From Lysobacterales bacterium (GTDB taxonomy: Bacteria; Pseudomonadota; Gammaproteobacteria; Xanthomonadales; Ahniellaceae), in NCBI GenBank assembly GCA_016721845.1, contig JADKHK010000013.1, forward strand, positions 1 through 64,000: DNA of 64,000 bases. The letters run 5' to 3'. The position numbers and the translations under genes are program-made. The notes under the pieces are model-generated. The model was not told where the DNA came from, did no database searches, and saw nothing but the letters and a program-made list of their open reading frames with translations. Position 1 is the first letter of the stretch; each line of letters starts with the position of its first letter. Of this stretch, positions 53,645-62,974 are shown piece by piece.

Positions 53645-54523
53645 TCAGCGCTTCCAGGTGATCAGCACGACACCGGCGAGGATGATCGCCATCGCGATCA
53701 GGTCCAGGCGATGCAGGGATTCGCCACCAAGCAGCACGCCGAACAGCACCGCGATCGGCGGGTTCACGTAGGCGTAACTGGTCGCGATCGCCGGGCGCAC
53801 CTTGTCGAGCAGATAAACGTAGGCACCGAAGCCGATGATGGAGCCGAAGATCGCGAGGTAGACGAGTGCGCCGATCGACAGCGCGTCGATGCCGGGTCGG
53901 ATCCAGCCGTCGCCGTGCAGCAGGGTCATCAGCGACAGGATCGGCGCTGCGATCAGCATCTGCGCCGCGGTGCTCATCATCGGTGCCGGCAGGTCACGGC
54001 CGCGGCTCCAGACCGAGCCGAAAGCCCAGGCGATCGGCGAGATCAGCAGGGCGATTGCGCCCAGCGGATTGGCTGCAAGGTCGCCGCCGAGATTGAGCAG
54101 GATCACGCCGACGAAGCCGATCGCAAGTCCGACACTTTCGCGACGGGTCGGCCAGCGCCCATACATCGCGCCGAACATCGCGGCCCACAGCGGCATGCTG
54201 GCGATGGCGACCGCGGTCAGTCCGGAGCCGACATATTGCTCGGCGTAGCACACCAGCCCGTTGCCGAAACCGAGCAGCAGGGTGCCCATCACCGCCATGT
54301 TCTTCCACTGCGCCCAGGTCGGTGCCGCGACGCCGCGCCAACGCAGCCACCCGTAAAACAGGCCGCCGGCGGCCGCGAAGCGGATCGCGGCCATGCCGAA
54401 CGGCGAGAAGCCGACCAGCGCCCACTTGATCGCGAGATAGGTCGAGCCCCAGACGATGTAGAGCGACAGCAGGGCGGCAAGGATCATCCAGCGCTCGCGC
54501 TGGGCAGTACCGGCCGAGTTCAA
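53645..54523 (-). CDS. EamA/DMT-family transporter (YedA-like)
   Basis: Membrane exporter of 292 aa with ten spans in two EamA repeats. The first repeat starts SLYIVWGSTYLAIKWALVGF and the second LLISPIAWAFGSVWSRGRDL; the end is VNPPIAVLFGVLLGGESLHR. Members export amino acids or metabolites, but no substrate is inferred here. Its start overlaps the stop of the upstream small membrane protein gene by four bases. Confidence 0.9.
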   Translation of the reverse strand: MNSAGTAQRERWMILAALLSLYIVWGSTYLAIKWALVGFSPFGMAAIRFAAAGGLFYGWLRWRGVAAPTWAQWKNMAVMGTLLLGFGNGLVCYAEQYVGSGLTAVAIASMPLWAAMFGAMYGRWPTRRESVGLAIGFVGVILLNLGGDLAANPLGAIALLISPIAWAFGSVWSRGRDLPAPMMSTAAQMLIAAPILSLMTLLHGDGWIRPGIDALSIGALVYLAIFGSIIGFGAYVYLLDKVRPAIATSYAYVNPPIAVLFGVLLGGESLHRLDLIAMAIILAGVVLITWKR

Positions 54524-54783
54524 CGGCGGTCGCGTTCGATCGGCGTCAGCACGCCGCTGCCGGGACGGCGCACGACTTCGTATTCGGCGTCGAAGACACG
54601 GTCACTGGCGCTGCTGGCCGTGGCCTCACCACGTCCGCGCAGCAGTCGCGCCAGTGACACGCCGACAAAAATCGCGAAAGCCACCATCGTGCCGAACGCC
54701 AGTGCGCCAAGTGCGACGGCGCCGATCAGCAGCACCTTGAGCACGGCGATCACGGGGCGGAGCAGGGCAGACAGCATCGACAT
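54520..54783 (-). CDS. Small membrane protein (87 aa)
   Basis: Predicted membrane protein with a strongly hydrophobic stretch (VIAVLKVLLIGAVALGALAF, then GTMVAFAIFVGVSLARLL) and a charged C-terminal tail (VFDAEYEVVRRPGSG). No family is recognised. The tight overlap with the EamA gene and normal codon use support it being real. ATG 54777 is an alternative start. Confidence 0.55.
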   Translation of the reverse strand: MSMLSALLRPVIAVLKVLLIGAVALGALAFGTMVAFAIFVGVSLARLLRGRGEATASSASDRVFDAEYEVVRRPGSGVLTPIERDRR

Positions 54784-54835
54784 GGCATCATTCCGGACAA
54801 GTGGCCCTAGCATGCAGCAAAGGAGTGCCGAACAC

Positions 54836-55198
54836 ATGAACGACAGCCTCACACCGGGTGGCGAAATCGAGACCGTTCGTCGGATCGCGCTGGCCGACAT
54901 CCCCGAGGGGGGCGCCGTCGCGGCGCACCTGCCATCCAGCACCGGCGGCTTCGATATCATCCTCGTGCGTGTCGGCGAGCGTGTGCTCGGCTACCACAAC
55001 GAATGCCCGCATGCGGGGCGACGGCTGGATTGGGCGCCCGGTCGATTCATCGTCGACAAGGGCCATCTGGTCTGTGCCGCGCATGGCGCGATGTTCAAGC
55101 TCGACAACGGCTTCTGCACCTCGGGACCGTGCATGGGCAATGGCCTGGTGCCGATCGCGCTGACCATCGAAGGCGGCGCGGTGGTGCTGGCTCAGTAG
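54836..55198 (+). CDS. Rieske [2Fe-2S] ferredoxin-like protein
   Basis: Soluble 120-aa Rieske protein. The cluster ligands are Cys-x-His in YHNECPHAGRRLDW and Cys-x2-His in VCAAHGAMFKLDNG. No signal or membrane anchor is present, so it acts in the cytoplasm as an electron carrier or redox sensor. Partners are not evident nearby. The last seven bases overlap the convergent SLC13 gene. Confidence 0.9.
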   Translation: MNDSLTPGGEIETVRRIALADIPEGGAVAAHLPSSTGGFDIILVRVGERVLGYHNECPHAGRRLDWAPGRFIVDKGHLVCAAHGAMFKLDNGFCTSGPCMGNGLVPIALTIEGGAVVLAQ

Positions 55199-57033
55199 AT
55201 CAGGTTGACCATGATCAGCGCGACGACGGCGAAGATCGCGCTCAAAGGCACGCCGGCGCGGATCAGATCCTGCTGGCGGTAGCTGGCCGGACTCGCCACC
55301 AGCGAGATCACCGGGTTCGAGGCGCTGACGAAATTGTTCGAGGCCGCGAGCGTCACCAGCAGCGCGAACGGCGCCGGATTCGCATTTGCCGCCAACGCGA
55401 TGTTGATCGCCATCGGCACCATCACCACGGTGGCGCCGACTTGCGACATCACCATCGCGAACAGGCTGGTCAGCACGACCAGCGCCAATTGCAGCGCCCA
55501 GGCCGGCACGCCGCCAAGCACATGCAGGATCTCCTGCGCGATCCATGCCGCCGCGCCGGTCGAATCCATCGCCCAGCCCAGCGGAATCAGCGAGGCCATG
55601 ATGAAGATGGTCTTCCAGTTGATCGCCCGGTAGGCCTCGTCCATGTTCAGCACACCGGTCAGCAGCATGCCGACCGCGCCGGCGAGCAGTGCTACCGGCA
55701 AGGGCAGGTCGGAGAGCAGGGCCAGCACCATCGACAGCGTGAAGAACACGATGGCGTGATTGAGTCGATGAGGACGCTCCTCTTCCTTCGGATAGTCCGT
55801 GACGACGACGAAATCATGGTCTTCCGCGGCATGCGCGAGATCGCGCCAGGCACCATGGAAGACCAGTGTGTCGCCCTGACGCAGCAGGCGTCCGCGGATT
55901 TCGTCGCGCCAGATCTTTTCGCCGCGGTTGACGGCCAGCACCGAAATGCCGAAGCGCTTGCGCAGGCGCAGTTCACCGACGCGCTGGCCGATGAATCGCG
56001 AGTTCGGCGGCACCACTGCTTCGGCGATGCCGGCGCGGGTCGGATTGAACATGGCGCCGAAGTTGCGTGTCTTCGGCAGCACGCGCAAGCCTTGTTGTTG
56101 CGCCCATTCATGAATGCGTTCACGCGGCCCGAGCACGCCGAGAATGGTGTTTGCCCATAGCATCTGGTCGGCCGGTGGCGCGAGGCGAGCCTCCTCGCCC
56201 ACCTTGATCGCGAGGATCAGCGGCGTGTCGGGCAGGGCCTCCACTTCCGCGATCGACAGGCCGATCAGGGCGCTTTCCGCCGGCACCATCAACTCGACGA
56301 CTTCGCCTTCGATGCCATAGGTGCTCTCGAAATAGCTGGCGGTCGCGCCGGGCGTCACCACCTGGCGTTCGTCGTCGCGGCTCGGCATCAGCTTCGGCCA
56401 GAGCCAGTGGAAATAGGCGAGCCCGGACAGCAGCAGCGCCATGCCGATCGGCGCAATGCTGAACATCGAGAACGGCTCGATGGTGTCGGCGCCGGAGGGC
56501 AGGTTGCGGTTCACCGACAGCACCAGATCGTTGAGCAGGATCTGCGGCGAGTTGCCGACCATGGTAATGGTGCCGCCGAGGATGATGCAGCAAGCCATCG
56601 GCAGCAGCAGGCGCGACAGCGGCAGGCCGGTGCGCGAACTGATGCGTGCCACCACCGGCAGGAACAGGGCCGTGACGGCCGGATTCTGCATCACCGCCGA
56701 AATCAGTCCGGTGACGCCGCAGAGCACCAGCAGCAGGCGTCGTTCATCGCCGTTCGACAGACGTAGGATGTGCGAGGCGGCGGTGTTGAGCACGCCGGTG
56801 CGGTCGAGGCCGGCGCCCAGGATCATCGTCGCCATGATCGCGATCACGGCGTTGCCGGCGAAGCCGTCGAACAACTGGTCGGCCGGCACGATGCCGGTGA
56901 CGCCGAGTGCGACCAGCACCAGCAGCGCCACCACGTCGGCACGCACCCACTCCAGCGTGAACATGACCAGCGTGAACGTGGTCAGTCCGAGCACGAGCAG
57001 CATTTCACCAGAGAGGGTCAGGCCGCTGAGCAT
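55192..57033 (-). CDS. SLC13/DASS-family permease with two TrkA-C domains
   Basis: Membrane transporter of 613 aa. The first membrane half (ALGVTGIVPADQLFDGFAGN, then GLISAVMQNPAVTALFLPV) and the last half (LIPLGWAMDSTGAAAWIA, then SQVGATVVMVPMAINIAL) enclose two cytoplasmic RCK_C domains near residues 210-390 (MVPAESALIGLSIAEVEALP and VPPNSRFIGQRVGELRLRKR). This layout is that of the anion/sulfate permease group with regulatory TrkA-C. The substrate could be sulfate, dicarboxylates or silicate-like anions; it is not decidable. Confidence 0.92.
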   Translation of the reverse strand: MLSGLTLSGEMLLVLGLTTFTLVMFTLEWVRADVVALLVLVALGVTGIVPADQLFDGFAGNAVIAIMATMILGAGLDRTGVLNTAASHILRLSNGDERRLLLVLCGVTGLISAVMQNPAVTALFLPVVARISSRTGLPLSRLLLPMACCIILGGTITMVGNSPQILLNDLVLSVNRNLPSGADTIEPFSMFSIAPIGMALLLSGLAYFHWLWPKLMPSRDDERQVVTPGATASYFESTYGIEGEVVELMVPAESALIGLSIAEVEALPDTPLILAIKVGEEARLAPPADQMLWANTILGVLGPRERIHEWAQQQGLRVLPKTRNFGAMFNPTRAGIAEAVVPPNSRFIGQRVGELRLRKRFGISVLAVNRGEKIWRDEIRGRLLRQGDTLVFHGAWRDLAHAAEDHDFVVVTDYPKEEERPHRLNHAIVFFTLSMVLALLSDLPLPVALLAGAVGMLLTGVLNMDEAYRAINWKTIFIMASLIPLGWAMDSTGAAAWIAQEILHVLGGVPAWALQLALVVLTSLFAMVMSQVGATVVMVPMAINIALAANANPAPFALLVTLAASNNFVSASNPVISLVASPASYRQQDLIRAGVPLSAIFAVVALIMVNLIY

Positions 57034-57142
57034 GGTCCTTGTGGGCCGGGAGGGGATGGACCTGCGTCCGTCCCGAGTGTAGCCCCGTGCGGCGCCATGC
57101 CGGAACCGCGCTCGCCGCCTGCGTCAGCGAAATGTCACCGTG

Positions 57143-57838
57143 TCAGCGCTTGCGGTACAGCAGATCCCAGACCCCGTGGCCGAGGCGTTCGCCGCGCTTC
57201 TGGAAGTGGGTCTCGATGCGCCAATCCGGGCGCGGCGCACTCTGGCGCGAGCCGAGTTCATTGCGGAAGGAGGGGCTGGCGTCGAGCACATCGAACATGT
57301 GCTCGGCATAGGCTTCCCAATCGGTGGCGAGGTGAAACAGGCCGCCGGGCGCGAGGCGCGAGGCGATCATCTCGACGAAATCCGGTTGCACGATGCGGCG
57401 CTTGTGGTGGCGTTTCTTGTGCCAGGGATCGGGGAAATACAGGCGCACTTCGGCGAGGCTGTCCGCGGCGATTTCGTGGCGCAGCACCTCGACGGCATCG
57501 TGCTTGGACACGCGCAGGTTCACGAGCCCCGCGGCATCGGCATCACGCAGCAATCGTCCGACGCCGGGTTCATGCACTTCGATGCCGATGTAGTTGCGCG
57601 CCGGGTCGGCTTTGGCGGCGGCGAACAGGGCTTCGCCGTTGCCGAAGCCGATTTCGAGCACGACCGGACGGTCGTTGCCGAAGGTCGCTGCGAGATCGCG
57701 CGGCCTGCCGGTGTAATCGAGGCCGTAGCGTGGCCATTGGGTCTCGAGTGCCAGCTTCTGGCCTGCGGTGATGCGGCCGATGCGCTTGACGAAACTCTTG
57801 ATCTCGCGCCGCGGCGGCGTCCGGGTCGAATCCGCCAT
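57143..57838 (-). CDS. trmB: tRNA (guanine-46-N7)-methyltransferase
   Basis: Makes m7G46 in the tRNA variable loop. The 231-aa protein carries the SAM loop VVLEIGFGNGEALFAAA and the signature YFPDPWHKKRHHKRRIVQPD, with LFHLATDWEAYAEHM near the end. Its start shares one base with the thiG stop, so it is in the thiS-thiG-trmB unit. Such thiG-trmB linkage is frequent in gammaproteobacteria. Confidence 0.97.
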   Translation of the reverse strand: MADSTRTPPRREIKSFVKRIGRITAGQKLALETQWPRYGLDYTGRPRDLAATFGNDRPVVLEIGFGNGEALFAAAKADPARNYIGIEVHEPGVGRLLRDADAAGLVNLRVSKHDAVEVLRHEIAADSLAEVRLYFPDPWHKKRHHKRRIVQPDFVEMIASRLAPGGLFHLATDWEAYAEHMFDVLDASPSFRNELGSRQSAPRPDWRIETHFQKRGERLGHGVWDLLYRKR

Positions 57839-58635
57839 CAGAGAAAGTGTCCGTCGATCGGACTCGATGCCGATGCGAAACGCTTGCGCGGAATGCGGCC
57901 GGCGAGAAAGGCTTCGCGCCCGGCCTCGATCGCCTTGCGCATCGCGCTGGCCATCAACACCGGATGTTTCGCCCCGGCGATGGCGGTGTTCATCAACACG
58001 CCGTCGCAGCCGAGTTCCATCGCGATGGCCGCATCCGATGCGGTGCCGACGCCGGCATCGACCAGGATCGGCACCTTGGCGTTCTCGACGATGGTCAGGA
58101 TGTTGTACGGATTGCGCACGCCGAGCCCGGAACCGATCGGCGCGGCCAGCGGCATCACCGCGACGCAGCCCATGTCTTCGAGCTTCTTCGCGATGATCGG
58201 GTCGTCGTTGGTGTAGACCATCACGTCGAAGCCGTCGCGCACCAGCACTTCGGTCGCCTTGAGTGTCTCGATGATGTCCGGGAACAGGGTCTTCTGGTCG
58301 GCCAGCACCTCGAGCTTCACGAGCTTGTGCCCGTCCAGCAGTTCGCGCGCCAGCCGGCAGGTACGCACGGCATCGTCGGCCGTGTAGCAGCCGGCAGTAT
58401 TCGGCAGGATCGTGTAGCGCGATGGCGGCAACACCTCGAGCAGGTTCGGTTCGCCCGGATTCTGGCCGATGTTGCTGCGCCGGATCGCGACCGTGACGAT
58501 CTCCGCGCCGGCGGCCTCGGTCGCCAGACGGGTTTCCTCCAGGTCCTTGAACTTGCCGGTGCCGGTCAGCAGGCGCGATCGGTAAGTCTTGCCGGCGATG
58601 ACGAAGCCATCGTCGATCGGGGTCGTCGTGTTCAT
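57838..58635 (-). CDS. thiG: Thiazole synthase
   Basis: Builds the thiazole phosphate ring of thiamine from DXP, dehydroglycine and ThiS-thiocarboxylate. The 265-aa TIM barrel has the Schiff-base Lys in KLVKLEVLADQKTLFPDI. Other marks are TVAIRRSNIGQNP, PNTAGCYTADDAVRTCRLAR and GVGTASDAAIAMELGCDGVL. It follows thiS after nine bases. No thiO, thiH or thiE was found in this window. Confidence 0.97.
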   Translation of the reverse strand: MNTTTPIDDGFVIAGKTYRSRLLTGTGKFKDLEETRLATEAAGAEIVTVAIRRSNIGQNPGEPNLLEVLPPSRYTILPNTAGCYTADDAVRTCRLARELLDGHKLVKLEVLADQKTLFPDIIETLKATEVLVRDGFDVMVYTNDDPIIAKKLEDMGCVAVMPLAAPIGSGLGVRNPYNILTIVENAKVPILVDAGVGTASDAAIAMELGCDGVLMNTAIAGAKHPVLMASAMRKAIEAGREAFLAGRIPRKRFASASSPIDGHFL

Positions 58636-58644
58636 GCGTACTCC

Positions 58645-58845
58645 TCAGCCGCCGCCGATCGCATGCACGATCTCGACGCGATCGCCTTCGCCCAGCACGC
58701 GCGTGGCGTGCCGAGAGCGCGGGACGATCTCCAGATTCACCTCCACCGCGACCCGCTTTTCGGCGAGCCCGGCGACCATCAGCAATTCAGCCACGTCGGC
58801 ACCGTCCCGCAGTTGCTGCGGCAGTCCGTTCAACAGGATGTTCAT
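58645..58845 (-). CDS. thiS: Sulfur carrier protein ThiS
   Basis: Ubiquitin-like sulfur carrier of 66 aa that ends HAIGGG, with the terminal Gly-Gly used for adenylation by ThiF. The beginning MNILLNGLPQQLRDGADVAE and VEVNLEIVPRSRHATRVL fit ThiS. ATG 58845 was chosen over upstream frames. The gene is immediately upstream of thiG, and no TPP riboswitch is found before it, in contrast with thiC. Confidence 0.93.
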   Translation of the reverse strand: MNILLNGLPQQLRDGADVAELLMVAGLAEKRVAVEVNLEIVPRSRHATRVLGEGDRVEIVHAIGGG

Positions 58846-58868
58846 CGGCGCATTGTAGCAATCGACGC

Positions 58869-59954
58869 TCAATCCAACCGCTTGCGGAAGCGCAGCGTGG
58901 CCAGCGAGAGCATGATCATCGTGAAGCCGAGCAGGATCCAGATCTCGCGCTGCAATTCGGGCAGTTCGGCGGCGCGCAGCATGATGCCGCGGATCAAGCG
59001 GATGAAATGGGTCAGTGGCAGGATTTCGGCGATCCATTGCGCGGCCCTGGGCATGCCCGCGAACGGGAACATGAAGCCGGACAGCAGGATCTGCGGCAGG
59101 AACGTGAAGAAGGCCATCTGCATGGCCTGGAACTGCGTACTCGCGAAGGTCGACAGGAATACGCCGAGACTGAGTGCCGCGAAGATGTAGGTGAGGGCCG
59201 ACACATAGATCGCCCAGAGTTCGCCGCGGATCGGCACGCCGAAGATGAGCACGCCGAGACTCAGCACGACCGTCACCTGCAGGATGCCGATCAGCACGAA
59301 CGGGAGCACCTTGCCGAGGATCAGCTCGACGCTGCTCACCGGCGTCGCGATCAGCATCTCGATGTTGCCGCGCTCGCGTTCACGGACGATGGCGACCGCG
59401 GTGAACAGGGTCATGGTCATGGTCAGGATCACGCCGATCAAGCCCGGCACGGTGTTGATCGCCGAGCGTCGTTCCGGGTTGTAGCGATTCAGCACGGCCA
59501 CCGGTGCCGTGCGCGGTGCAGCAACGCCAGGCAGCGGCATCACGACGAGCTGCCTGGCCGCCGCCTGGATCGTCGGGTCGCTGGCATCCACGATCAGCTG
59601 CAGTGCTTCACGGTCGCGCGTGGCGAGGCGGCGTTCGAGATCCCGCGGAATGATCAGGATCATGCTGATTTCACCGGCGCGCATCATCGCATCGGCGGCA
59701 CCCGCCTCCGGCAGCACGGCCCGCACATCGGCGACCTGGCTGTGCGCCAGTGTTTCGATGATCTGGCGACTGGCGCGGGTACCGGCTTCATCGACGACGG
59801 CCGCCGCCAGATGGCGCACGTCCATGTTGATCGCGAAACCGAACAGCAACAGCTGGATGGTCGGGATGCCGAGGATCATCGCCGCGGTCAGGCGGTCGCG
59901 GCGCAACTGCTTGAGCTCCTTGATGATGATGGCGAGCAAACGTTGCCAGTTCAT
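58869..59954 (-). CDS. ABC-2 type exporter permease
   Basis: Membrane subunit of an ABC exporter, 361 aa, YhhJ/YbhR-like. It begins WQRLLAIIIKELKQLRRDRL, with one span (ILGIPTIQLLLFGFAINMDV), a large periplasmic loop, and five C-terminal spans (IPRDLERRLATRD and ATPVSSVELILGKVLPFVLI). It partners the adjacent ATPase, whose stop overlaps its start by four bases. Substrates of related systems include drugs and lipophilic molecules. Confidence 0.92.
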   Translation of the reverse strand: MNWQRLLAIIIKELKQLRRDRLTAAMILGIPTIQLLLFGFAINMDVRHLAAAVVDEAGTRASRQIIETLAHSQVADVRAVLPEAGAADAMMRAGEISMILIIPRDLERRLATRDREALQLIVDASDPTIQAAARQLVVMPLPGVAAPRTAPVAVLNRYNPERRSAINTVPGLIGVILTMTMTLFTAVAIVRERERGNIEMLIATPVSSVELILGKVLPFVLIGILQVTVVLSLGVLIFGVPIRGELWAIYVSALTYIFAALSLGVFLSTFASTQFQAMQMAFFTFLPQILLSGFMFPFAGMPRAAQWIAEILPLTHFIRLIRGIMLRAAELPELQREIWILLGFTMIMLSLATLRFRKRLD

Positions 59955-60883
59955 CGCGGCGTCACCTTGTTGCGGGTGGCGGCGACGAAGACATCTTCGA
60001 GATTGGCGCCGAGCGGCTCGAAGCGGATCGTGGCATCGGTCGGTCGCAGCGCATCGATCAATTGCGATTCCGGCAGGTCGCGGCGGACCAGCACGCGCAG
60101 GGTCGTACCGAGTTGGGCCACGCCCTCGACGCCGGGAAGATCGACCAGGGCGCGCTGCACCGTGCGCGGATGGGCGGTGATCGCACGGAGTACGCGACTC
60201 GGCAGGTTCGCGATCAGGGCCGCGGGCGTGTCGTCGGCGACCAGGCGGCCCTCGTCGAGGATCGCGAGGCGATGGCAGCGTTCGGCTTCGTCCATGTAGT
60301 GGGTCGAGACGAGCAGGGTGGTGCCGTCGTCGGCGAGATCGAACAGCGACTCCCAGAATTCGCGCCGCGACTGCGGATCGACCTGACTGGTGGGCTCATC
60401 CAGCAGCAGCAACTCCGGTGCGTGCAGGGTCGCGCCAGCGAGGGCAAGGCGCTGCTTCTGGCCACCGCTGAGGGTGCCGGCCAGTTGCGTGGTGCGGTCG
60501 CGCAGGTGATAGCGACGCAACGCCAGTCCGATGCGATCCTCCCTTCGCTCACGCGACAGGCCGTGCACCGCGGCGAGAAAGCGCAGGTTCTCGATCACGC
60601 TCAGGTCCTCGTACAGCGAGAACTTCTGGGTCATGTAGCCGATGCGGCGTTTCAAGGCTTCGGCTTCGCGAGGAATCGAGAGCCCGAGTACGTCGATCTC
60701 GCCGGCGCTGGGCGTCAGCAGGCCGCAGAGCATGCGTATCGTCGTCGACTTGCCCGAACCATTCGGGCCGAGGAAACCATAGACCGCTCCGCGCGGAATG
60801 GTCAGGTCGACATGGTCGACCGCGGTCAGCGTACCGAAGCGTCGCGTCAGGCCGCGCGCATGGATGGCGATGTCCCCGCTCAT
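59951..60883 (-). CDS. ABC transporter ATP-binding protein
   Basis: ATPase of 310 aa for the neighbouring permease. Walker A GPNGSGKST, signature LSGGQKQRLALAG, Walker B LLLLDEPTSQVDP and the H-loop STHYMDEAER are intact. A 70-residue C-terminal domain (RALVDLPGVEGVAQLGTTLR) follows, as in drug-exporter ATPases. It overlaps both the adaptor and the permease genes by four bases, so all three are one operon. Confidence 0.96.
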   Translation of the reverse strand: MSGDIAIHARGLTRRFGTLTAVDHVDLTIPRGAVYGFLGPNGSGKSTTIRMLCGLLTPSAGEIDVLGLSIPREAEALKRRIGYMTQKFSLYEDLSVIENLRFLAAVHGLSRERREDRIGLALRRYHLRDRTTQLAGTLSGGQKQRLALAGATLHAPELLLLDEPTSQVDPQSRREFWESLFDLADDGTTLLVSTHYMDEAERCHRLAILDEGRLVADDTPAALIANLPSRVLRAITAHPRTVQRALVDLPGVEGVAQLGTTLRVLVRRDLPESQLIDALRPTDATIRFEPLGANLEDVFVAATRNKVTPR

Positions 60884-61830
60884 TGCAACGGGGTCGCCTG
60901 CAGGGGCAAGCCGGCCGCCAGGTCGCTCGCGGTGCCGGCATCGAATTCGAGTTCGGCGAGAAAGGCAAGGCGATTGGCGTCATTGCCGCTCAAGGCGTAG
61001 TAAGGCGTGAAACTCGATTGCGCGGCCAGCATGCGCACGCGCGCCGTCAATGCACCTTCGCGGCCGGTGATGGCGACTGAAAACCGGCTGCCGATCCGGG
61101 TCGCGGCGCGTTGAGCGGGCGACAGGTAGACGCGCGCATAAGGTTGTGCGCCGACCAGGAGGATCGCAACGGTGGCACCGACGGCGGGGGTGTCGCCGAC
61201 CTCCAGCGGAAGGGTTTCGATCCGCGCAGCGACTGGCGCCACGTGCCGCAGGCGTTCGCGCGTGATCTGCAATGCCGCAAGGCGATGCTCCGCCGCCGAG
61301 ACCGCGGCGCGGGTCTGGGCGAGGGTTTCGCTGCGCGTGCCGGCCAGCACCAGGTCCTCGCTGGCACGTGCGGCCGCGAGTTCGCTGCGGGCGAATTCGG
61401 CGCCGGCGCTCAATCGATCGAATTCGGCTGCGCTGACCAGCCCGCGTGCCTTGAGACCAAGTCCGCGCTGAAGTTCATCCTCGGCCAGTTTCAGCGCGGC
61501 GCGCGCACGGTCGCTGCGGGCGGCGGCCTCGCGCTTTTGTTCGGTGCGTGCACCCGCTTGTTGTTCCGCCAGCAGTTCGCGAACGCGATCCAGGTCGGCC
61601 GTCGCGACCGCCAGTTCGGCCTCGGCACGGTCGCCGCGTTGTTCGAGGATGGAAGCGCCCGCCGCGACCTGCTCACCCTCGTGCACCGACATGATCGTGA
61701 TCGGCTCGGCTGCCACCGACACCAGTTCGACGCGGTCCCATTCGAGGGTGCCGAGAGCGACCGTCGCCTGGTCGCGCTGACAGGCGGAGAGCAGCAGCGG
61801 GACGACTATCCAGAGCAGGCCGTGGCGCAT
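60880..61830 (-). CDS. HlyD-family adaptor lipoprotein (YbhG/YhiI-like)
   Basis: Periplasmic adaptor of 316 aa. ATG 61830 opens a signal with lipobox LLSAC, so the protein is probably lipid-anchored. The barrel-lipoyl region SVHEGEQVAAGASILEQRGD is followed by a long coiled-coil hairpin (AELAVATADLDRVRELLAEQ, to RSETLAQTRAAVSAAEHRL). It would link the ABC pair to an outer-membrane channel of TolC type encoded elsewhere. It is divergent from the diguanylate cyclase gene. Confidence 0.92.
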   Translation of the reverse strand: MRHGLLWIVVPLLLSACQRDQATVALGTLEWDRVELVSVAAEPITIMSVHEGEQVAAGASILEQRGDRAEAELAVATADLDRVRELLAEQQAGARTEQKREAAARSDRARAALKLAEDELQRGLGLKARGLVSAAEFDRLSAGAEFARSELAAARASEDLVLAGTRSETLAQTRAAVSAAEHRLAALQITRERLRHVAPVAARIETLPLEVGDTPAVGATVAILLVGAQPYARVYLSPAQRAATRIGSRFSVAITGREGALTARVRMLAAQSSFTPYYALSGNDANRLAFLAELEFDAGTASDLAAGLPLQATPLQ

Positions 61831-61924
61831 GCAGCGAACCGGTTGAGGGCGGGTGCCGATGGTAGCAATCGGCGATGCGGTCGATGTTGCCGCCGTCGCG
61901 ACCCATGATAATTTCCGGTCATCC

Positions 61925-62974
61925 ATGACGACGCTCTCCTGGTCTGCCGCCGTGCTGGCCGCGCTCTCGTTCGTGCTCGCGATCGGGTTCTCGCGGCATC
62001 GACTGCTGTTGCTCGCGACCGTGCTGGCTGCGGTGGTTGCCGCGCGCATCGATGGCGGCGCACGCGGCTTGCAATCGAGCCTCGCGTTCGCGCCGGTGCT
62101 GTTGCTGATTGCTGCCCTCATGCCCGAAACGCGATGGCGCACGAAGCGCAATGCCGGCTGGCTGTCGTTGTTCGCGTTCGCCTTGCTGATGAGCCTGCAT
62201 GCACCCGCGCATGTGATCGCGGCGCTGGACCGCTTCCTGACGGCGCTCTGGCCCGGATCCGACGCCGGCTTCGGCGCGATGGTGATGCTGTTCCTGGCGG
62301 CAGCGGCCTGTCTGCTGCGCTGGGTGCTGCGCGGCACGATGGCCGAGTTGACCGCCAGTCTGGCGCTGATCGCCTTCGGGTGTGCGCTGGCCTTGCTGCG
62401 GGATGCCGAGCGCAGCCTGCTTGCATTGACGGCGAGCGGTCTGCTGATCGTGTTCGGTTTGCTCTATGGCGCGTATCGCATGGCCTTCGTGGATGCGCTC
62501 TCGGGCTTGCGCAACCGGCGTGCGCTGGACGAGGCCATGGAGCGATTGTCCGGCACTTACGCGATCGCGATGGTCGACATCGACCACTTCAAGTCCTTCA
62601 ACGATACCCATGGCCATGCGGCCGGCGATGTCGTGCTGCGCGAAGTCGCCGCGCGCTTGCGCCGTCATGCCGGGGCCGCGCCGTATCGCTATGGCGGCGA
62701 GGAGTTCTGCATCGTGTTCGAGGATGCTGCGGTCGAACGGGCCGACGACCTGCTCGAATCGGTACGTGCCGCGATCGAGGCACGCGCCATCCGCATCCGG
62801 CCGATCGGTCGCGACGGCAAGCCCGGCAAGCCCAAGGACGTGAAGGTCACCGCCAGCGTCGGTGTGGCCGACCGTTCGGAAAAGCGCAAGACGCCGAAGG
62901 ACGTGATCAGCGCCGCCGACAAGGCGCTCTACAAGGCCAAGGGCGCCGGTCGCAACCGGGTCATGCGCGCCTGA
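61925..62974 (+). CDS. Membrane-bound diguanylate cyclase (GGDEF)
   Basis: Synthesises c-di-GMP. The 349-aa protein has an N-terminal membrane domain of about seven spans up to residue 185 or so, and a GGDEF domain with active-site GGEEF in YRYGGEEFCIVFEDA and DIDHFKSFNDTHGHAAGD. The inhibitory I-site RxxD five residues before GGEEF is missing, so product inhibition at that site is unlikely. ATG 61925 was preferred over 61853 because the spans begin soon after. The signal is unknown. Confidence 0.92.
   Translation: MTTLSWSAAVLAALSFVLAIGFSRHRLLLLATVLAAVVAARIDGGARGLQSSLAFAPVLLLIAALMPETRWRTKRNAGWLSLFAFALLMSLHAPAHVIAALDRFLTALWPGSDAGFGAMVMLFLAAAACLLRWVLRGTMAELTASLALIAFGCALALLRDAERSLLALTASGLLIVFGLLYGAYRMAFVDALSGLRNRRALDEAMERLSGTYAIAMVDIDHFKSFNDTHGHAAGDVVLREVAARLRRHAGAAPYRYGGEEFCIVFEDAAVERADDLLESVRAAIEARAIRIRPIGRDGKPGKPKDVKVTASVGVADRSEKRKTPKDVISAADKALYKAKGAGRNRVMRA

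Noticed and set aside
58846..58868. Possible second TPP riboswitch before thiS
   Set aside because: Only 23 bases separate thiS from the upstream permease gene and no Thi-box blocks occur there.
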